Below are positions 10,933 through 21,736 of a stretch of 64,000 nt of DNA, piece after piece; the stretch's first letter is position 1; the number at the start of each line of letters is the position of its first letter. The notes beneath the pieces are model-generated. The model saw only the letters and a list, made by a program, of their open reading frames with translations, had not been told where the DNA came from and did no database searches. The position numbers and the translations under genes were made by a program. Location: positions 29,609,828 to 29,673,827 of the forward strand of contig NC_079876.1 in NCBI RefSeq assembly GCF_029227915.1, given 5' to 3'. The stretch comes from Hydractinia symbiolongicarpus (lineage: Eukaryota; Cnidaria; Hydrozoa; Anthoathecata; Hydractiniidae).

Positions 10933-11303
10933 TGAAATTTCAAGTTAATAAGGTTACTTGAACTTGGAAAAAGTACTGGCAATGAATCTTATTATTTTAA
11001 ATCGCGCAAGAGCATTACCATTTGACGACCTTCAGACTTTTCTATAATTTGCCGTTTTGATAACTCAACAAAATGAAAGGAACTGCAAAATGGGATTGTA
11101 ATATTTAGGATTTTGAGTTTGAAAGTTTGAGACATGGAAGGAATAATTGCGCATTGTGAAATAACGGCTGGTACAACTATTGCAGCTGTTCTACCTCTCC
11201 AAGTTCGATACTTCGCCACAACGTGTCATGGCAAACACATTTCCACGATTAAAACTCTACAAGCATCCCTCAATCTTCTTATCACACAGGTTAGCCTAGC
11301 TAG

Positions 11304-11386
11304 TACCAGAGGTGGGGTTCGAACCCACGCGGACAATAGTCCATTGGAACTTAAGTCCAACGCCTTAACAACTCGGCCACCCTTGT
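11304..11386 (-). pseudogene. tRNA-Leu(UAA)-like copy 27
   Basis: Partner of copy 17 at +4025; D-loop change and acceptor C3 to A. Confidence 0.6.
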
Positions 11387-11756
11387 TGAAATCTCAAGTT
11401 AATAAGGTTACTTGAACTTGGAAAAAGTACTGGCAATGAATCTTATTATTTTAAATCGCGCAAGAGCATTACCATTTGACGACCTTCAGATTTTTCAATA
11501 ATTTGCCCTTTTGATAACTCAACAAAATGAATGGAATTGCAAAATGGGATGGTAATATTTGGGATTTTAAGTTTGAAAGTGTCAGATATGGAAGGCATTA
11601 TTGCGTATCGTGAAGTAACGGCTGGTAGAATTATTGGGGCTATTCTATTTTACCCTGTGGGATAATTCAACACAACGTGTCATGTTAACACATTTCCACG
11701 GTTAAAACTCTCCAAGCATCCCTCAATCTTCTTATCACACAGGTTAGCCTAGCTAA

Positions 11757-11839
11757 TACCAGAGTTGGGGTTCGAACCCATGCGGACAATAGTCCATTGG
11801 AACTTAAGTCCAACGCCTTAACCACTCGGCCACCCTGGT
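11757..11839 (-). tRNA. tRNA-Leu(UAA)-like copy 28
   Basis: Partner of copy 18; A49/A65 mismatch. Confidence 0.6.
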
Positions 11840-12211
11840 TGAAATTTCAAGTTAATAAGGTTACTTGAACTTGGAAAAAGTACTGGCAATGAATCTTATT
11901 ATTTTAAATCGCCCAAGAGCATTACCATTTGACGACCTTCAGACTTTTCAAATAATTTGCCGTTTTGATAACTCAACAGATTGACTGGAACTGCAAAAAA
12001 ATATGGTAATATCTCTGATTTTGAGTTTGAAAGTTTGAGACATGGAAGGAATAATTGCGCATTATGAAACAACGGCTGGTACAACTATTGCAGCTATTCT
12101 ACCTCTGCAACTTCGATACTTCGCCACAACGTGTCATGGCAAACACGTTTCCATGATTAAAACTCTACAAGCATCCCTCAATCTTCTTATCACACAGGTT
12201 AGCCTAGCTAA

Positions 12212-12294
12212 TACCAGAGGTGGGGTTCGAACCCACGCGGACAATCGTCCATTGGAACTTAAGTCCAACGCCTTAACCACTCGGCCACCCTGGT
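12212..12294 (-). tRNA. trnL-UAA: tRNA-Leu(UAA) copy 29, class A
   Basis: Complete; partner of copy 19. Confidence 0.9.
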
Positions 12295-12417
12295 TGAAAT
12301 TTCAGGTTAATAAGGTTACTTGATCTTGGAAAACAACGTATCATGTTAACACATTTCCACGGTTAAAACTCTCCAAGCATCCCTCAATCTTCTTATCACA
12401 CAGGTTAGCCTAGCTAA

Positions 12418-12500
12418 TACCAGAGGTGGGGTTCGAATCCATGCGGACAATAGTCCATTGGAACTTAAGTCCAACGGCTTAACCACTCGGCCACCCTGGT
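12418..12500 (-). tRNA. tRNA-Leu(UAA)-like copy 30, class D
   Basis: Partner of copy 20; C24 and two T-stem mismatches. Confidence 0.5.
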
Positions 12501-12870
12501 TGAAATTTCAAGTTAATAAGGTTACTTGAACTTGGAAAAAGTACTGGCAATGAATCTTATTATTTTAAATCGCGCAAGAGCATTACCATTTGACGACCTT
12601 CAGATTTTTGAATAATTTGCCCTTTTGATAACTCAACAAAATGAATGGAACTGCAAAATGGAATGGTAACATTTGGGATTTTGAGTTTAAAAGTTTCAGA
12701 TATGGAAGGCATTATTACGTATCGTGAAGTAACGGCTGGTAGAATTATTGGGGCTATTCTTATTTGCCCTGTTGGATAATTCAACACAACGTATCATGTT
12801 AACACATTTCCACGGTTAAAACTCGCCAAGCATCCCTCAATCTTCTTATCACACAGGTTAGCCTAGCTAA

Positions 12871-12952
12871 TACCAGAGATGGGTTCGAACCCATGCGGAC
12901 AATAGTCCATTGGAACTTAAGTCCAACGCCTTAACCACTCGGCCACCCTGGT
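12871..12952 (-). tRNA. tRNA-Leu(UAA)-like copy 31
   Basis: Partner of copy 21 with the same one-base T-stem loss. Confidence 0.55.
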
Positions 12953-13323
12953 TGAAATTTCAAGTTAATAAGGTTACTTGAACTTGGAAAAAGTACTGGC
13001 AATGAATCTTATTATTTTAAATCGCGCAAGAGCATTACCATTTGACGACCTTCAGACTTTTCAATAATTTGCCGTTTTGATAACTCAAAAGATTGACTGG
13101 AACTGCAAAAAATTGTGGCAGTATCTGTGATTTTGAATTTGAAAATTTGAGACATGGAAGGAATAATTGCGCATTGTGAAATAACGGCTGGTACAACTAT
13201 TGCAGCTGTTCTACCTCTCCAAGTTCGATACTTCGCCACAACGTGTCATGGCAAACACATTTCCACGATTAGAACTGTACAAGCATCCCTCAATTTTCTT
13301 ATCACACAGGTTAGCCTAGCTAA

Positions 13324-13391
13324 TACCAGAGGTGCGGACAATCGTCCATTGGAACTTAAGTCCAACGCCTTAACCACTCGGCCACCCTGGT
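13324..13391 (-). pseudogene. tRNA-Leu(UAA) copy 32, T arm deleted
   Basis: Partner of copy 22 with the identical 15-bp deletion. Confidence 0.9.
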
Positions 13392-13761
13392 TGAACATTC
13401 AGGTTAATAAGGTTACTTGAATTTGGAAAGGGTACGGGAAATGAACCTTGGTATTCTAAATCGCCCAAGAGCATTACCATTTGACGACCTTCAGATTTTT
13501 CAATAATTTGCCCTTTTGATAACTCAACAAAATGAATGGAACTGCAAAATGGGATGGTAATATTTGGGACTTTAAGTTTGAAAGTGTCAGATATGGAAGG
13601 CATTATTACGTATCGTGAAGTAACGGCTGGTAGAATTATTGGGGCTATTCTATTTTACCCTGTGGGATAATTCAACACAACGTGTCATGTTAACACATTT
13701 CCACGGTTAAAACTCTCCAAGCATCCCTCAATCTTCTTATCACACAGGTTAGCCTAGCTAA

Positions 13762-13844
13762 TACCAGAGGTGGGGTTCGAACCCATGCGGACAATAGTCC
13801 ATTGGAACTTAAGTCCAACGACTTAACCACTCGGCCACCCTGGT
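13762..13844 (-). tRNA. tRNA-Leu(UAA)-like copy 33, class C
   Basis: Partner of copy 23; A49/C65 and U24. Confidence 0.55.
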
Positions 13845-14215
13845 TGAAATTTCAAGTTAATAAGGTTACTTGAACTTGGAAAAAGTACTGGCAATGAATC
13901 TTATTATTTTAAATCGCGCAAGAGCATTACCATTTGACGACCTTCAGACTTTTCAATAATTTGCCGTTTTGATAACTCAACAGATTGACTGGAACTGCAA
14001 ACAAGTATGGTAATATCTGTGATTTTGAGTTTGAAAGTTTGAGACATGGAAGGAATAATTGCGCATTATGAAATAACGGCTGGTACAACTATTGCAGCTA
14101 TTCTACCTCTCCAAGTTCGATACTTCGCCACAACGTGTCATGGCAAACACGTTTCCACGATTAAAACTCTACAAGCATCCCTCAATCTCCTTATCACACA
14201 GGTTAGCCTAGCTAA

Positions 14216-14298
14216 TACCAGAGGTGGGGTTCGAACCCACGCGGACAATCGTCCATTGTAACTTAAGTCCAACGCCTTAACCACTCGACCACCCTGGT
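14216..14298 (-). tRNA. tRNA-Leu(UAA)-like copy 34, class A
   Basis: Partner of copy 24; one anticodon-stem mismatch. Confidence 0.6.
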
Positions 14299-14421
14299 TG
14301 AAATTTCAGGTTAATAAGGTTACTTGATCTTGGAAAACAACGTATCATGTTAACACATTTCCACGGTTAAAACTCTCCAAGCATCCCTCAATCTTCTTAT
14401 CACACAGGTTAGCCTAGCTAA

Positions 14422-14504
14422 TACCAGAGGTGGGGTTCGAATCCATGCGGACAATAGTCCATTGGAACTTAAGTCCAACGGCTTCACCACTCGGCCACCC
14501 TGGT
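14422..14504 (-). tRNA. tRNA-Leu(UAA)-like copy 35, class D
   Basis: Partner of copy 25. Confidence 0.45.
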
Positions 14505-14874
14505 TGAAATTTCAAGTTAATAAGGTTACTTGAACTTGGAAAAAGTACTGGCAATGAATCTTATCATTTTAAATCGCGCAAGAGCACTACCATTTGACGA
14601 CCTTCAGATTTTTCAATATTTTGCCCTTTTGATAACTCAACAAAATGAATGGAACTGCAAAATGGAGTGGTAATATTTGGGTTTTTGGGTTTGAAAGTTT
14701 CAGATATGGAAGGCATTATTGCGTATCGTGAAGTAACGGCTGGTAGAATTATTGGGGCTATTCTATTTTGCCCTGTTGGATAATTCAACACAACGTATCA
14801 TGTTAACACATTTCCACGGTTAAAACTCGCCAAGCATCCCTCAATCTCCTTATCACACAGGTTAGCCTAGCTAA

Positions 14875-14957
14875 TACCAGAGATGGGGTTCGAACCCATG
14901 CGGACAATAGTCCATTGGAACTTAAGTCCAACGCCTTAACCACTCGGCCACCCTGGT
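14875..14957 (-). tRNA. trnL-UAA: tRNA-Leu(UAA) copy 36, class B
   Basis: Complete; partner of copy 26. Confidence 0.88.
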
Positions 14958-15327
14958 TGAAATTTCAAGTTAATAAGGTTACTTGAACTTGGAAAAAGTA
15001 CTGGCAATGAATCTTATTATTTTAAATCGCGCAAGAGCATTACCATTTGACGACCTTCAGACTTTTCTATAATTTGCCGTTTTGATAACTCAACAAAATG
15101 AAAGGAACTGCAAAATGGGATTGTAATATTTAGGATTTTGAGTTTGAAAGTTTCAGATATGGAAGGCATTATGGCGTATCGTGAAGTAACGGCTGGTAGA
15201 ATTATTGGGGCTATTCAATTTTACCCTGAGGGATAATTCAACACAAGGTATCATGTTAACACATTTCCACGGATAAAACTCTCCAAGCATCCCTCAATCT
15301 TCTTATCACACAGGTTAGCCTAGCTAA

Positions 15328-15410
15328 TACCAGAGGTGGGGTTCGAACCCATGCGGACAATAGTCCCTTGAAACTTAAGTCCATCGCCTTAACCACTCGG
15401 CCACCCTGGT
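15328..15410 (-). tRNA. tRNA-Leu(UAA)-like copy 37, class C
   Basis: A49/C65 mismatch; anticodon stem loses pair 27-43 and gains a wobble. Confidence 0.5.
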
Positions 15411-15533
15411 TGAAATTTCAAGTTAATAAGGTTACTCGATCTTGGAAAACAACGTATCATGTTAACAAATTTACACGGTTAAAACTCTCCAAGCATCCTT
15501 CAATCTTCTCATCACACAGGTTAGCCTAGCTAA

Positions 15534-15616
15534 TACCAGAGGTGGGGTTCGAACCCATGCGGACAATAGTCCCTTGAAACTTAAGTCCAACGCCTTAACC
15601 ACTCGGCCACCCTGGT
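15534..15616 (-). tRNA. tRNA-Leu(UAA)-like copy 38, class C
   Basis: A49/C65 mismatch; one G-U wobble in the anticodon stem; 206-bp short monomer. Confidence 0.55.
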
Positions 15617-15986
15617 TGAAATTTCAAGTTAGTAAGGTTACTTGAACTTGGAAAAAGTACTGGCAATGAATCTTATTATTTTAAATCGCGCAAGACCATT
15701 ACCATTTGACGATCTTCAGATTTTTGAATAATATGCCCTTTTGATAACTCGACAAAATGAATGGAACTGCAAAATGGGATGGTAATATTTGGGATTTTTA
15801 GTTTGAAAGTTTCAGATATGGAAGGCATTATTGCGTATCGTGAAGTAACGGCTGGTAGAATTATTGGGGCTATTATATTATGCCCAGTGGGATAATTCAA
15901 CACAACGTATCATGTTAACACATTTCCACGGTTAAAACTCTCCAAGCAACCCTCAATCTTTTTATCGCACAGGTTAGCCTAGCTAA

Positions 15987-16069
15987 TACCAGAGGTGGGG
16001 TTCGAACCCATGCGGACAATAGTCCATTGGAACTTAAGTCCAACGACTTAACCACTCGGCCACCCTGGT
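15987..16069 (-). tRNA. tRNA-Leu(UAA)-like copy 39, class C
   Basis: A49/C65 mismatch and U24. Confidence 0.55.
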
Positions 16070-16440
16070 TGAAATTTCAAGTTAATAAGGTTACTTGAAC
16101 TTGGAAAAAGTACTGGCAATGAATCTTATTATTTTAAATCGCGCAAGAGCATTACCATTTGACGACCTTCAGACTTTTCAATAATTTGTCGTTTTGATAA
16201 CTCAACAGATTGACTGGAACTGCAAACAAGTATGGTAATATCTGTGATTTTGAGTTTGAAAATTTGAGACATGGAAGGAATAATTGCACATTATGAAATA
16301 ACGGCTGGTACATCTATTGCAGCTATTCTACCTCTCCAAGTTCGATACTTCGCCACAACGTGTCATGGCAAACACGTTTCCATGATTAAAACTCTACAAG
16401 CATCCCTCAATCTTCTTATCACACAGGTTAGCCTAGCTAA

Positions 16441-16523
16441 TACCAGAGGTGGGGTTCGAATCCATGCGGACAATAGTCCATTGGAACTTAAGTCCAACGG
16501 CTTAACCACTCGGCCACCCTGGT
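16441..16523 (-). tRNA. tRNA-Leu(UAA)-like copy 40, class D
   Basis: C24 and two T-stem mismatches, here in a full-length monomer. Confidence 0.5.
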
Positions 16524-16893
16524 TGAAATTTCAAGTTAATAAGGTTACTTGAACTTGGAAAAAGTACTGGCAATGAATCTTATCATTTTAAATCGCGCAA
16601 GAGCATTACCATTTGACGACCTTCAGATTTTTGAATAATTTGCCCTTTTGATAACTCAACAAAATGAATGGAACTGCAAAATGGAATGGTAATATTTGGG
16701 ATTTTGAGTTTAAAAGTTTCAGATATGGAAGGCATTATTGCGTATCGTGAAGTAACGGCTGGTAGAATTATTGGGGCTATTCTATTTTGCCCTGTTGGAT
16801 AATTCAACACAACGTATCATGTTAACACATCTCCACGGTTAAAATTCGCCAAGCATCCCTCAATCTTCTTATCACACAGGTTAGCCTAGCTAT

Positions 16894-16976
16894 TACCAGA
16901 GGTGGGGTTCGAATCCATGCGGACAATCGTCCATTGGAACTTAAGTCCAACGGCTTAACCACTCGGCCACCCTGGT
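16894..16976 (-). tRNA. tRNA-Leu(UAA)-like copy 41, class D
   Basis: Class D body but with the class A variable loop GAUU, so it looks chimeric. Confidence 0.5.
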
Positions 16977-17347
16977 TGAAATTTCAAGTTAATAAGGTTA
17001 CTTGAACTTGGAAAAAGTACTGGCAATGAATCTTATTATTTTAAATCGTGCAAGAGCATTACCATTTGACGACCTTCAGACTTTTCAATAATTTGCCGTT
17101 TTGATAACTCAACAGATTGACTGGAACTGCAAAAGATTGTGGCAATATCTGTGATTTTGAGTTTGAAAGTTTGAGACATGGAAGGAATAATTGCGCATTG
17201 TGAAATAACGGCTGTTACAACTATTGCAGCTGTTCTACCTCTCCAAGTTCGATACTTCGCCACAACGTGTCATGGCAAACACCTTTCCACGATTAAAACT
17301 CTACAGGCATCCCTCAATCTTCTTATCACACAGGTTAGCCTAGCTAA

Positions 17348-17430
17348 TACCAGAGGTGGGGTTCGAACCCACGCGGACAATCGTCCATTGGAACTTAAGT
17401 CCAACGCCTTAACCACTCGGCCACCCTGGT
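17348..17430 (-). tRNA. trnL-UAA: tRNA-Leu(UAA) copy 42, class A
   Basis: Complete class A cloverleaf. Confidence 0.9.
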
Positions 17431-17800
17431 TGAACATTCAGGTTAATAAGGTTACTTGAATTTGGAAAGGGTACGGGAAATGAACCTTGGTATTCCAAAT
17501 CGCCCAAGAGCATTACCATTTGACGACCTTCAGATTTTTCAATAATTTTCCCTTTTGATAACTCAACAAAATGAATGGAACTGCAAAATGGGATGGTAAT
17601 ATTTTGGATTTTAAGTTTGAAAGTGTCAGATATGGAAGGCATTTATGCGTATCGAGAAGTAACGGCTGGTAGAATTATTGGGGCTATTCTATTTTGCCCT
17701 GTTGGATAATTCAATACAACGTATCATGTTAACACATTTCCACGGTTAAAACTCGCCAAGCATCCCTCAATCTTCTTATCACACAGGTTAGCCTAGCTAA
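17431..17800. repeat. Representative inter-tRNA spacer
   Basis: This is a typical 370-bp spacer between two tRNA copies. The side next to the right-hand tRNA gives that tRNA's 3' trailer on the minus strand; the side next to the left-hand tRNA is the left-hand tRNA's 5' flank. Short frames of 75 to 106 codons recur in these spacers on both strands, but the minus-strand ones I checked begin with GTG and the plus-strand ones run through antisense tRNA, so I do not call genes. I recognise no other element in any spacer. Confidence 0.7.
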
Positions 17801-17883
17801 TACCAGAGATGGGGTTCGAACCCATGCGGACAATAGTCCATTGGAACTTAAGTACAACGCCTTAACCACTCGGCCACCCTGGT
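17801..17883 (-). tRNA. tRNA-Leu(UAA)-like copy 43, class B
   Basis: Class B with G30 to U, one mismatch in the anticodon stem. Confidence 0.65.
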
Positions 17884-18254
17884 TGAAATTTCAAGTTAAT
17901 AAGGTTACTTGAACTTGGAAAAAGTACTGGCAATGAATCTTATAATTTTAAATCGCGCAAGAGCATTACCATTTGACGACCTTCAGACTTTTCAATAATT
18001 TGCCGTTTTGATAACTCAACAGATTGACTGGAACTGCAAAAAATTGTGGCAATATCTGTGATTTTGAGTTTGAAAGTTTGAGACATGGAAGGAATAATTG
18101 CGCATTGTGAAATAACGGCTGGTACAACTATTGCAGCTGTTCTACCTCTCCAAGTTCGATACTTCGCCACAACGTGTCATGGCAAACACATTTCCACGAT
18201 TAAAACTCTACAAGCATCCCTCAATCTTCTTATCACACAGGTTAGCCTAGCTAA

Positions 18255-18337
18255 TACCAGAGGTGGGGTTCGAACCCACGCGGACAATCGTCCATTGGAA
18301 CTTAAGTCCAACGCCTTAACCACTCGGCCACCCTGGT
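18255..18337 (-). tRNA. trnL-UAA: tRNA-Leu(UAA) copy 44, class A
   Basis: Complete class A cloverleaf. Confidence 0.9.
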
Positions 18338-18707
18338 TGAACATTCAGGTTAATAAGGTTACTTGAATTTGGAAAGGGTACGGGAAATGAACCTTGGTAT
18401 TCTAAATCGCCCAAGAGCATTACCATTTGACGACCTTCAGATTTTTCAATAATTTGCCCTTTTGATCACTCAACAAAATGAATGGAACTGCAAAATGGGA
18501 TGGTAATATTTGGGATTTTAAGTTTGAAAGTGTCAGATATGGAAGGCATTATTGCGTATCGAGAAGTAACGGCTGGTAGAATTATTGGGGCTATTCTATT
18601 TTACCCTGTGGGATAATTCAACACAACGTGTCATGTTAACACATTTCCACGGTTAAAACTCTCCAAGCATCCCTCAATCTTCTTATCACACAGGTTAGCC
18701 TAGCTAA

Positions 18708-18790
18708 TACCAGAGGTGGGGTTCGAATCCATGGGGACAATAGTCCATTGGAACTTAAGTATAACGGCTTAACCACTCGGCCACCCTGGT
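18708..18790 (-). pseudogene. tRNA-Leu(UAA)-like copy 45, class D
   Basis: Class D with C24, a changed base beside the variable arm and two changes in the anticodon stem. Confidence 0.6.
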
Positions 18791-19160
18791 TGAAATTTCG
18801 AGTTAATGAGGTTACTAGAACTTGGAAAAAGTACTGGCAATGAATCTTATTATTTTAAATCGCGCAAGAGCACTACCATTTGACGACCTTCAGATTTTTC
18901 AATAATTTGCCCTTTTGATAACTCAACAAAATGAATGGAACTGCAAAATGGAGTGGTAATATTTGGATTTTTGAGTTTGAAAGTTTCAGATATGGAAGGC
19001 ATTATTGCGTATCGTGAAGTAACGGCTGGTAGAATTATTGGGGCTATTCTATTTTGCCCTGTTGGATAATTCAACACAACGTATCATGTTAACACATTTC
19101 CACGGTTAAAACACGCCAAGCATCCCTCAATCTCCTTATCACACAGGTTAGCCTAGCTAA

Positions 19161-19243
19161 TACCAGAGATGGGGTTCGAACCCATGCGGACAATAGTCCA
19201 TTGGAACTTAAGTCCAACGCCTTAACCACTCGGCCACCCTGGT
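19161..19243 (-). tRNA. trnL-UAA: tRNA-Leu(UAA) copy 46, class B
   Basis: Complete class B cloverleaf. Confidence 0.88.
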
Positions 19244-19614
19244 TGAAATTTCATGTTAATAAGGTTACTTGAACTTGGAAAAAGTACTGGCAATGAATCT
19301 TATTATTTTAAATCGCGCAAGAGCATTACCATTTGACGACCTTCAGACTTTTCAATAATTTGCCGTTTTGATAACTCAACAGATTGACTGGAACTGCAAA
19401 AAATTGTGGCAATATCTGTGATTTTGAGTTTGAAAGTTTGAGACATGGAAGGAATAATTGCGCATTGTGAAATAACGGCTGGTACAACTATTGCAGCTGT
19501 TCTACCTCTCCAAGTTCGATACTTCGCCACAATGTGTCATGGCAAACACCTTTCCACGATTAAAACTCTACAAGCATCCCTCAATCTTCTTATCACACAG
19601 GTTAGCCTAGCTAA

Positions 19615-19697
19615 TACCAGAGGTGGGGTTCGAACCCACGCGGACAATCGTCCATTGGAACTTAAGTCCAACGCCTTAACCACTCGGCCACCCTGGT
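19615..19697 (-). tRNA. trnL-UAA: tRNA-Leu(UAA) copy 47, class A
   Basis: Complete; last tRNA before the retrotransposon. Confidence 0.9.
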
Positions 19698-20030
19698 TGA
19701 ACATTCAGGTTAATAAGGTTACTTGAATTTGGAAAGGGTACGGGAAATGAACCTTGGTATTCTAAATCGCCCAAGAGCATTACCATTTGACGACCTTCAG
19801 ATTTTTCAATAGTTTGCCCTTTTGATAACTCAACAAAATGAATGGAACTGCAAAATGGGATGGTAATATTTGGGATTTTAAGTTTGAAAGTGTCAGATAT
19901 GGAAGGCATTATTGCGTATCGAGAAGTAACGGCTGGTAGAATTATTGGGGCTATTCTCTTTTACCCTGTGGGATAATTCAACACAACGTGTCATGTTAAC
20001 ACATTTCCACGGTTAAAACTCTCCGAGCAT

Positions 20031-20035
20031 CCCTC
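20031..20035. other. Target site duplication CCCTC, left
   Basis: CCCTC directly abuts the left LTR and matches the five bases after the right LTR. Uninterrupted monomers have a single CCCTC at this place. Confidence 0.95.
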
Positions 20036-20313
20036 TGTTGAAATGTAAACTTTATATATTTGCAGAGTTGCTCCGACTGCTCCAATAACTTTATGACTCT
20101 ATGACTCTAAAATTTACAAGACGTTCTCCTATTTATATATTAAAGATAAGATACTTTAGAATGTTCTAGTATATTCCAGATGTTCTATATTTACTATTAG
20201 TAGTTTCTAGTATAGTTATCTTATTTCTGGAATATTCTCCAATGTCCCTTATATTTCTAGATAGTACACAAGGTTCTAGAATGTTCTTGCGGCAAGAGTG
20301 CCTATTTTCAACA
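20036..20313 (-). repeat. 3' LTR of the copia element
   Basis: This is the downstream LTR in transcription sense, directly after the polypurine tract. It repeats the other LTR at an offset of 4328 bp with two substitutions and no indel. Confidence 0.97.
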
Positions 20314-20326
20314 CTCCTCCTCACTC
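20314..20326 (-). other. Polypurine tract
   Basis: The minus strand reads GAGTGAGGAGGAG directly before the 3' LTR, the expected place for plus-strand DNA priming. It overlaps the pol stop codon. Confidence 0.85.
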
Positions 20327-21736
20327 GTAGTCCGTAAGGTTCTTCAATCCGATCATCGTTCGCAACTTATCAAACTGTACTCGTCCGATTCCTTTCGTCA
20401 TTATATCTGCGATCATATCTCCACTTTGACAGTACTTCAATTGGATTTGGTTTGATTTAACTTGCTCTCTTACGTAATGATATTTCATATCGATGTGTTT
20501 GGCTCGTCCGTGAAATTGAGGATTCTTTGTCATTGCGATGGCTGATTGATTATCTTCATTGATGATTGTTGCTTTTGGCTGCTTTTCTCCCATGTCTGCT
20601 AAAAGTCGTCGTAGCCAAATCGATTCCTGTGAGGCATTTGATAATGCAATATATTCGGCTTCTGCAGTTGACAAAGCTACACATGTTTGTTTCTTGCTGT
20701 TCCAGCTGATTGCTGCTCCGCTCATCATGAATACGTATCCAGAAGTTGATTTACGATCATTCAAATCTCCAGCCCAATCTGCGTCAGAAAATCCTTCTAT
20801 TGTTGAATTCTTTTCGTACAAAAGACCATAATCAATTGTTCCATTGAGATACCTCATGATCCTCTTAACGGCAATCCAGTGTTGTTGTGACGGTTTTGAT
20901 GAAAATCTGGCAACATTGCTCACAGCATAAGCGATATCTGGTCGTGTTCTCGTAGAAAGGTAAAGTAACTGTCCAACTACTGATTGATACATCTCTGGAT
21001 CAACGAGTTTATCTGTTTCATTTGATTTGATGAGTTTGCTTCCAATCTCTACAGGTGTTGCCACAGGTTTGGAATTCTCCATTGAAAACTTCTTGAGTAG
21101 ATTTCTTGTGTAACTTGGTTGTCCAATCCAAATTCTTCCTGCACTAAAATATTCTATCTTGACTCCTAGAAAATGGTTCATCTTCCCCATGTCTCTGATG
21201 TCGAATCTATCTCCAATCATCTTGATAAATTCATCAATACGTTTTTGATTGTTTCCGGCCAGTATGATATCATCAACATATACAGCGATTATGAATGTTT
21301 CTTCATCTGTTTCAAGCGTGTATATACAAGGATCGTTGTTTGATTGTTTGAAGCCCATACTCTTTAGATGTTTGTCAAGTGCTTCGTTCCAACATCTAGA
21401 TGATTGCTTCAATCCATAGATACTTTTCTTGAGTTTACAAACCAAGTGTTCCTTTCCTAGAATTTCAAATCCCTCTGGTTGTTTCATATATATGGTTTCG
21501 TTAAGTTCACCGTTCAAAAATGCAGTTCCAACGTCGAGTTGATGTAGGAGAAGTTCTTTCTTGACTGCCAATCCAATCAACGTTCGTATTGATTCGAATC
21601 TAACTACCGGAGAAGTTGTTTCGTCATAATCTTCTCCATATCTTTGATTGTATCCTTGTGCAACCAATCTTGCTTTGTATCGTTCCACATTCCCATCAGT
21701 CTTGTTTCTTTTTGTATACCCATTTGCTGCCAACAA
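20321..21736 (-). CDS. Copia reverse transcriptase/RNase H, out of frame with gag
   Basis: This 471-residue open frame has no ATG at its beginning (it opens with TTG inside overlapping sequence), so it is the displaced C-terminal half of the polyprotein. Reverse transcriptase shows LDVGTAFLNG with catalytic D68, and YVDD at 153-156. RNase H of the copia type follows, with acidic residues around D318/D320, E359 and D395 and a conserved His near 414. All expected motifs are present and no internal stop occurs, so the frameshift at 21709-21713 is the only visible lesion. The frame ends a few bases before the 3' LTR, with the stop inside the polypurine tract. Confidence 0.92.
   Translation of the reverse strand: MLAANGYTKRNKTDGNVERYKARLVAQGYNQRYGEDYDETTSPVVRFESIRTLIGLAVKKELLLHQLDVGTAFLNGELNETIYMKQPEGFEILGKEHLVCKLKKSIYGLKQSSRCWNEALDKHLKSMGFKQSNNDPCIYTLETDEETFIIAVYVDDIILAGNNQKRIDEFIKMIGDRFDIRDMGKMNHFLGVKIEYFSAGRIWIGQPSYTRNLLKKFSMENSKPVATPVEIGSKLIKSNETDKLVDPEMYQSVVGQLLYLSTRTRPDIAYAVSNVARFSSKPSQQHWIAVKRIMRYLNGTIDYGLLYEKNSTIEGFSDADWAGDLNDRKSTSGYVFMMSGAAISWNSKKQTCVALSTAEAEYIALSNASQESIWLRRLLADMGEKQPKATIINEDNQSAIAMTKNPQFHGRAKHIDMKYHYVREQVKSNQIQLKYCQSGDMIADIMTKGIGRVQFDKLRTMIGLKNLTDYE

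Larger units (their letters stand above)
6967..15016. repeat. 4025-bp block, two tandem units plus partial third
   Basis: Copies 17-26 (6967-10991) recur in the same order at exactly +4025 as copies 27-36 (10992-15016). I noticed only about five single-base differences. Rare features are shared: the T-arm deletion, two 206-bp short monomers and one-base T-arm deletions. The first 130 bp or so of a third unit follow at 15017 before the sequence switches to another monomer type near 15153. Confidence 0.9.
1..20035 (-). repeat. Tandem tRNA-Leu(UAA) array, left arm (copies 1-47)
   Basis: Head-to-tail monomers of about 453 bp, each made of an 83-bp tRNA-Leu-like sequence and a spacer of about 370 bp, all with the tRNA on the minus strand. 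The first base lies inside a monomer, so the array continues to the left. Spacers fall into several lineages that differ by many substitutions. I see no protein gene, other RNA gene or dispersed repeat in the spacers. The usual tRNA is 83 nt: 7-bp acceptor, 3-bp D stem, 5-bp anticodon stem with loop CUUAAGU, 4-bp variable stem, 5-bp T stem and discriminator A. No CCA is encoded and no intron is present. Confidence 0.95.

Noticed and set aside
6967-15016. Assembly duplication as the explanation for the 4025-bp repeat
   Set aside because: The units differ at several bases, which argues against simple duplication of reads, but I cannot exclude it without read data.
18850-19077. Recurrent minus-strand frame of 75 codons between tRNAs, open in several diverged monomer types
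   Set aside because: In the two lineages I checked the first codon is GTG, not ATG, and the lineages differ by many replacement changes. Equal length without frameshift is mildly curious but not evidence of coding.
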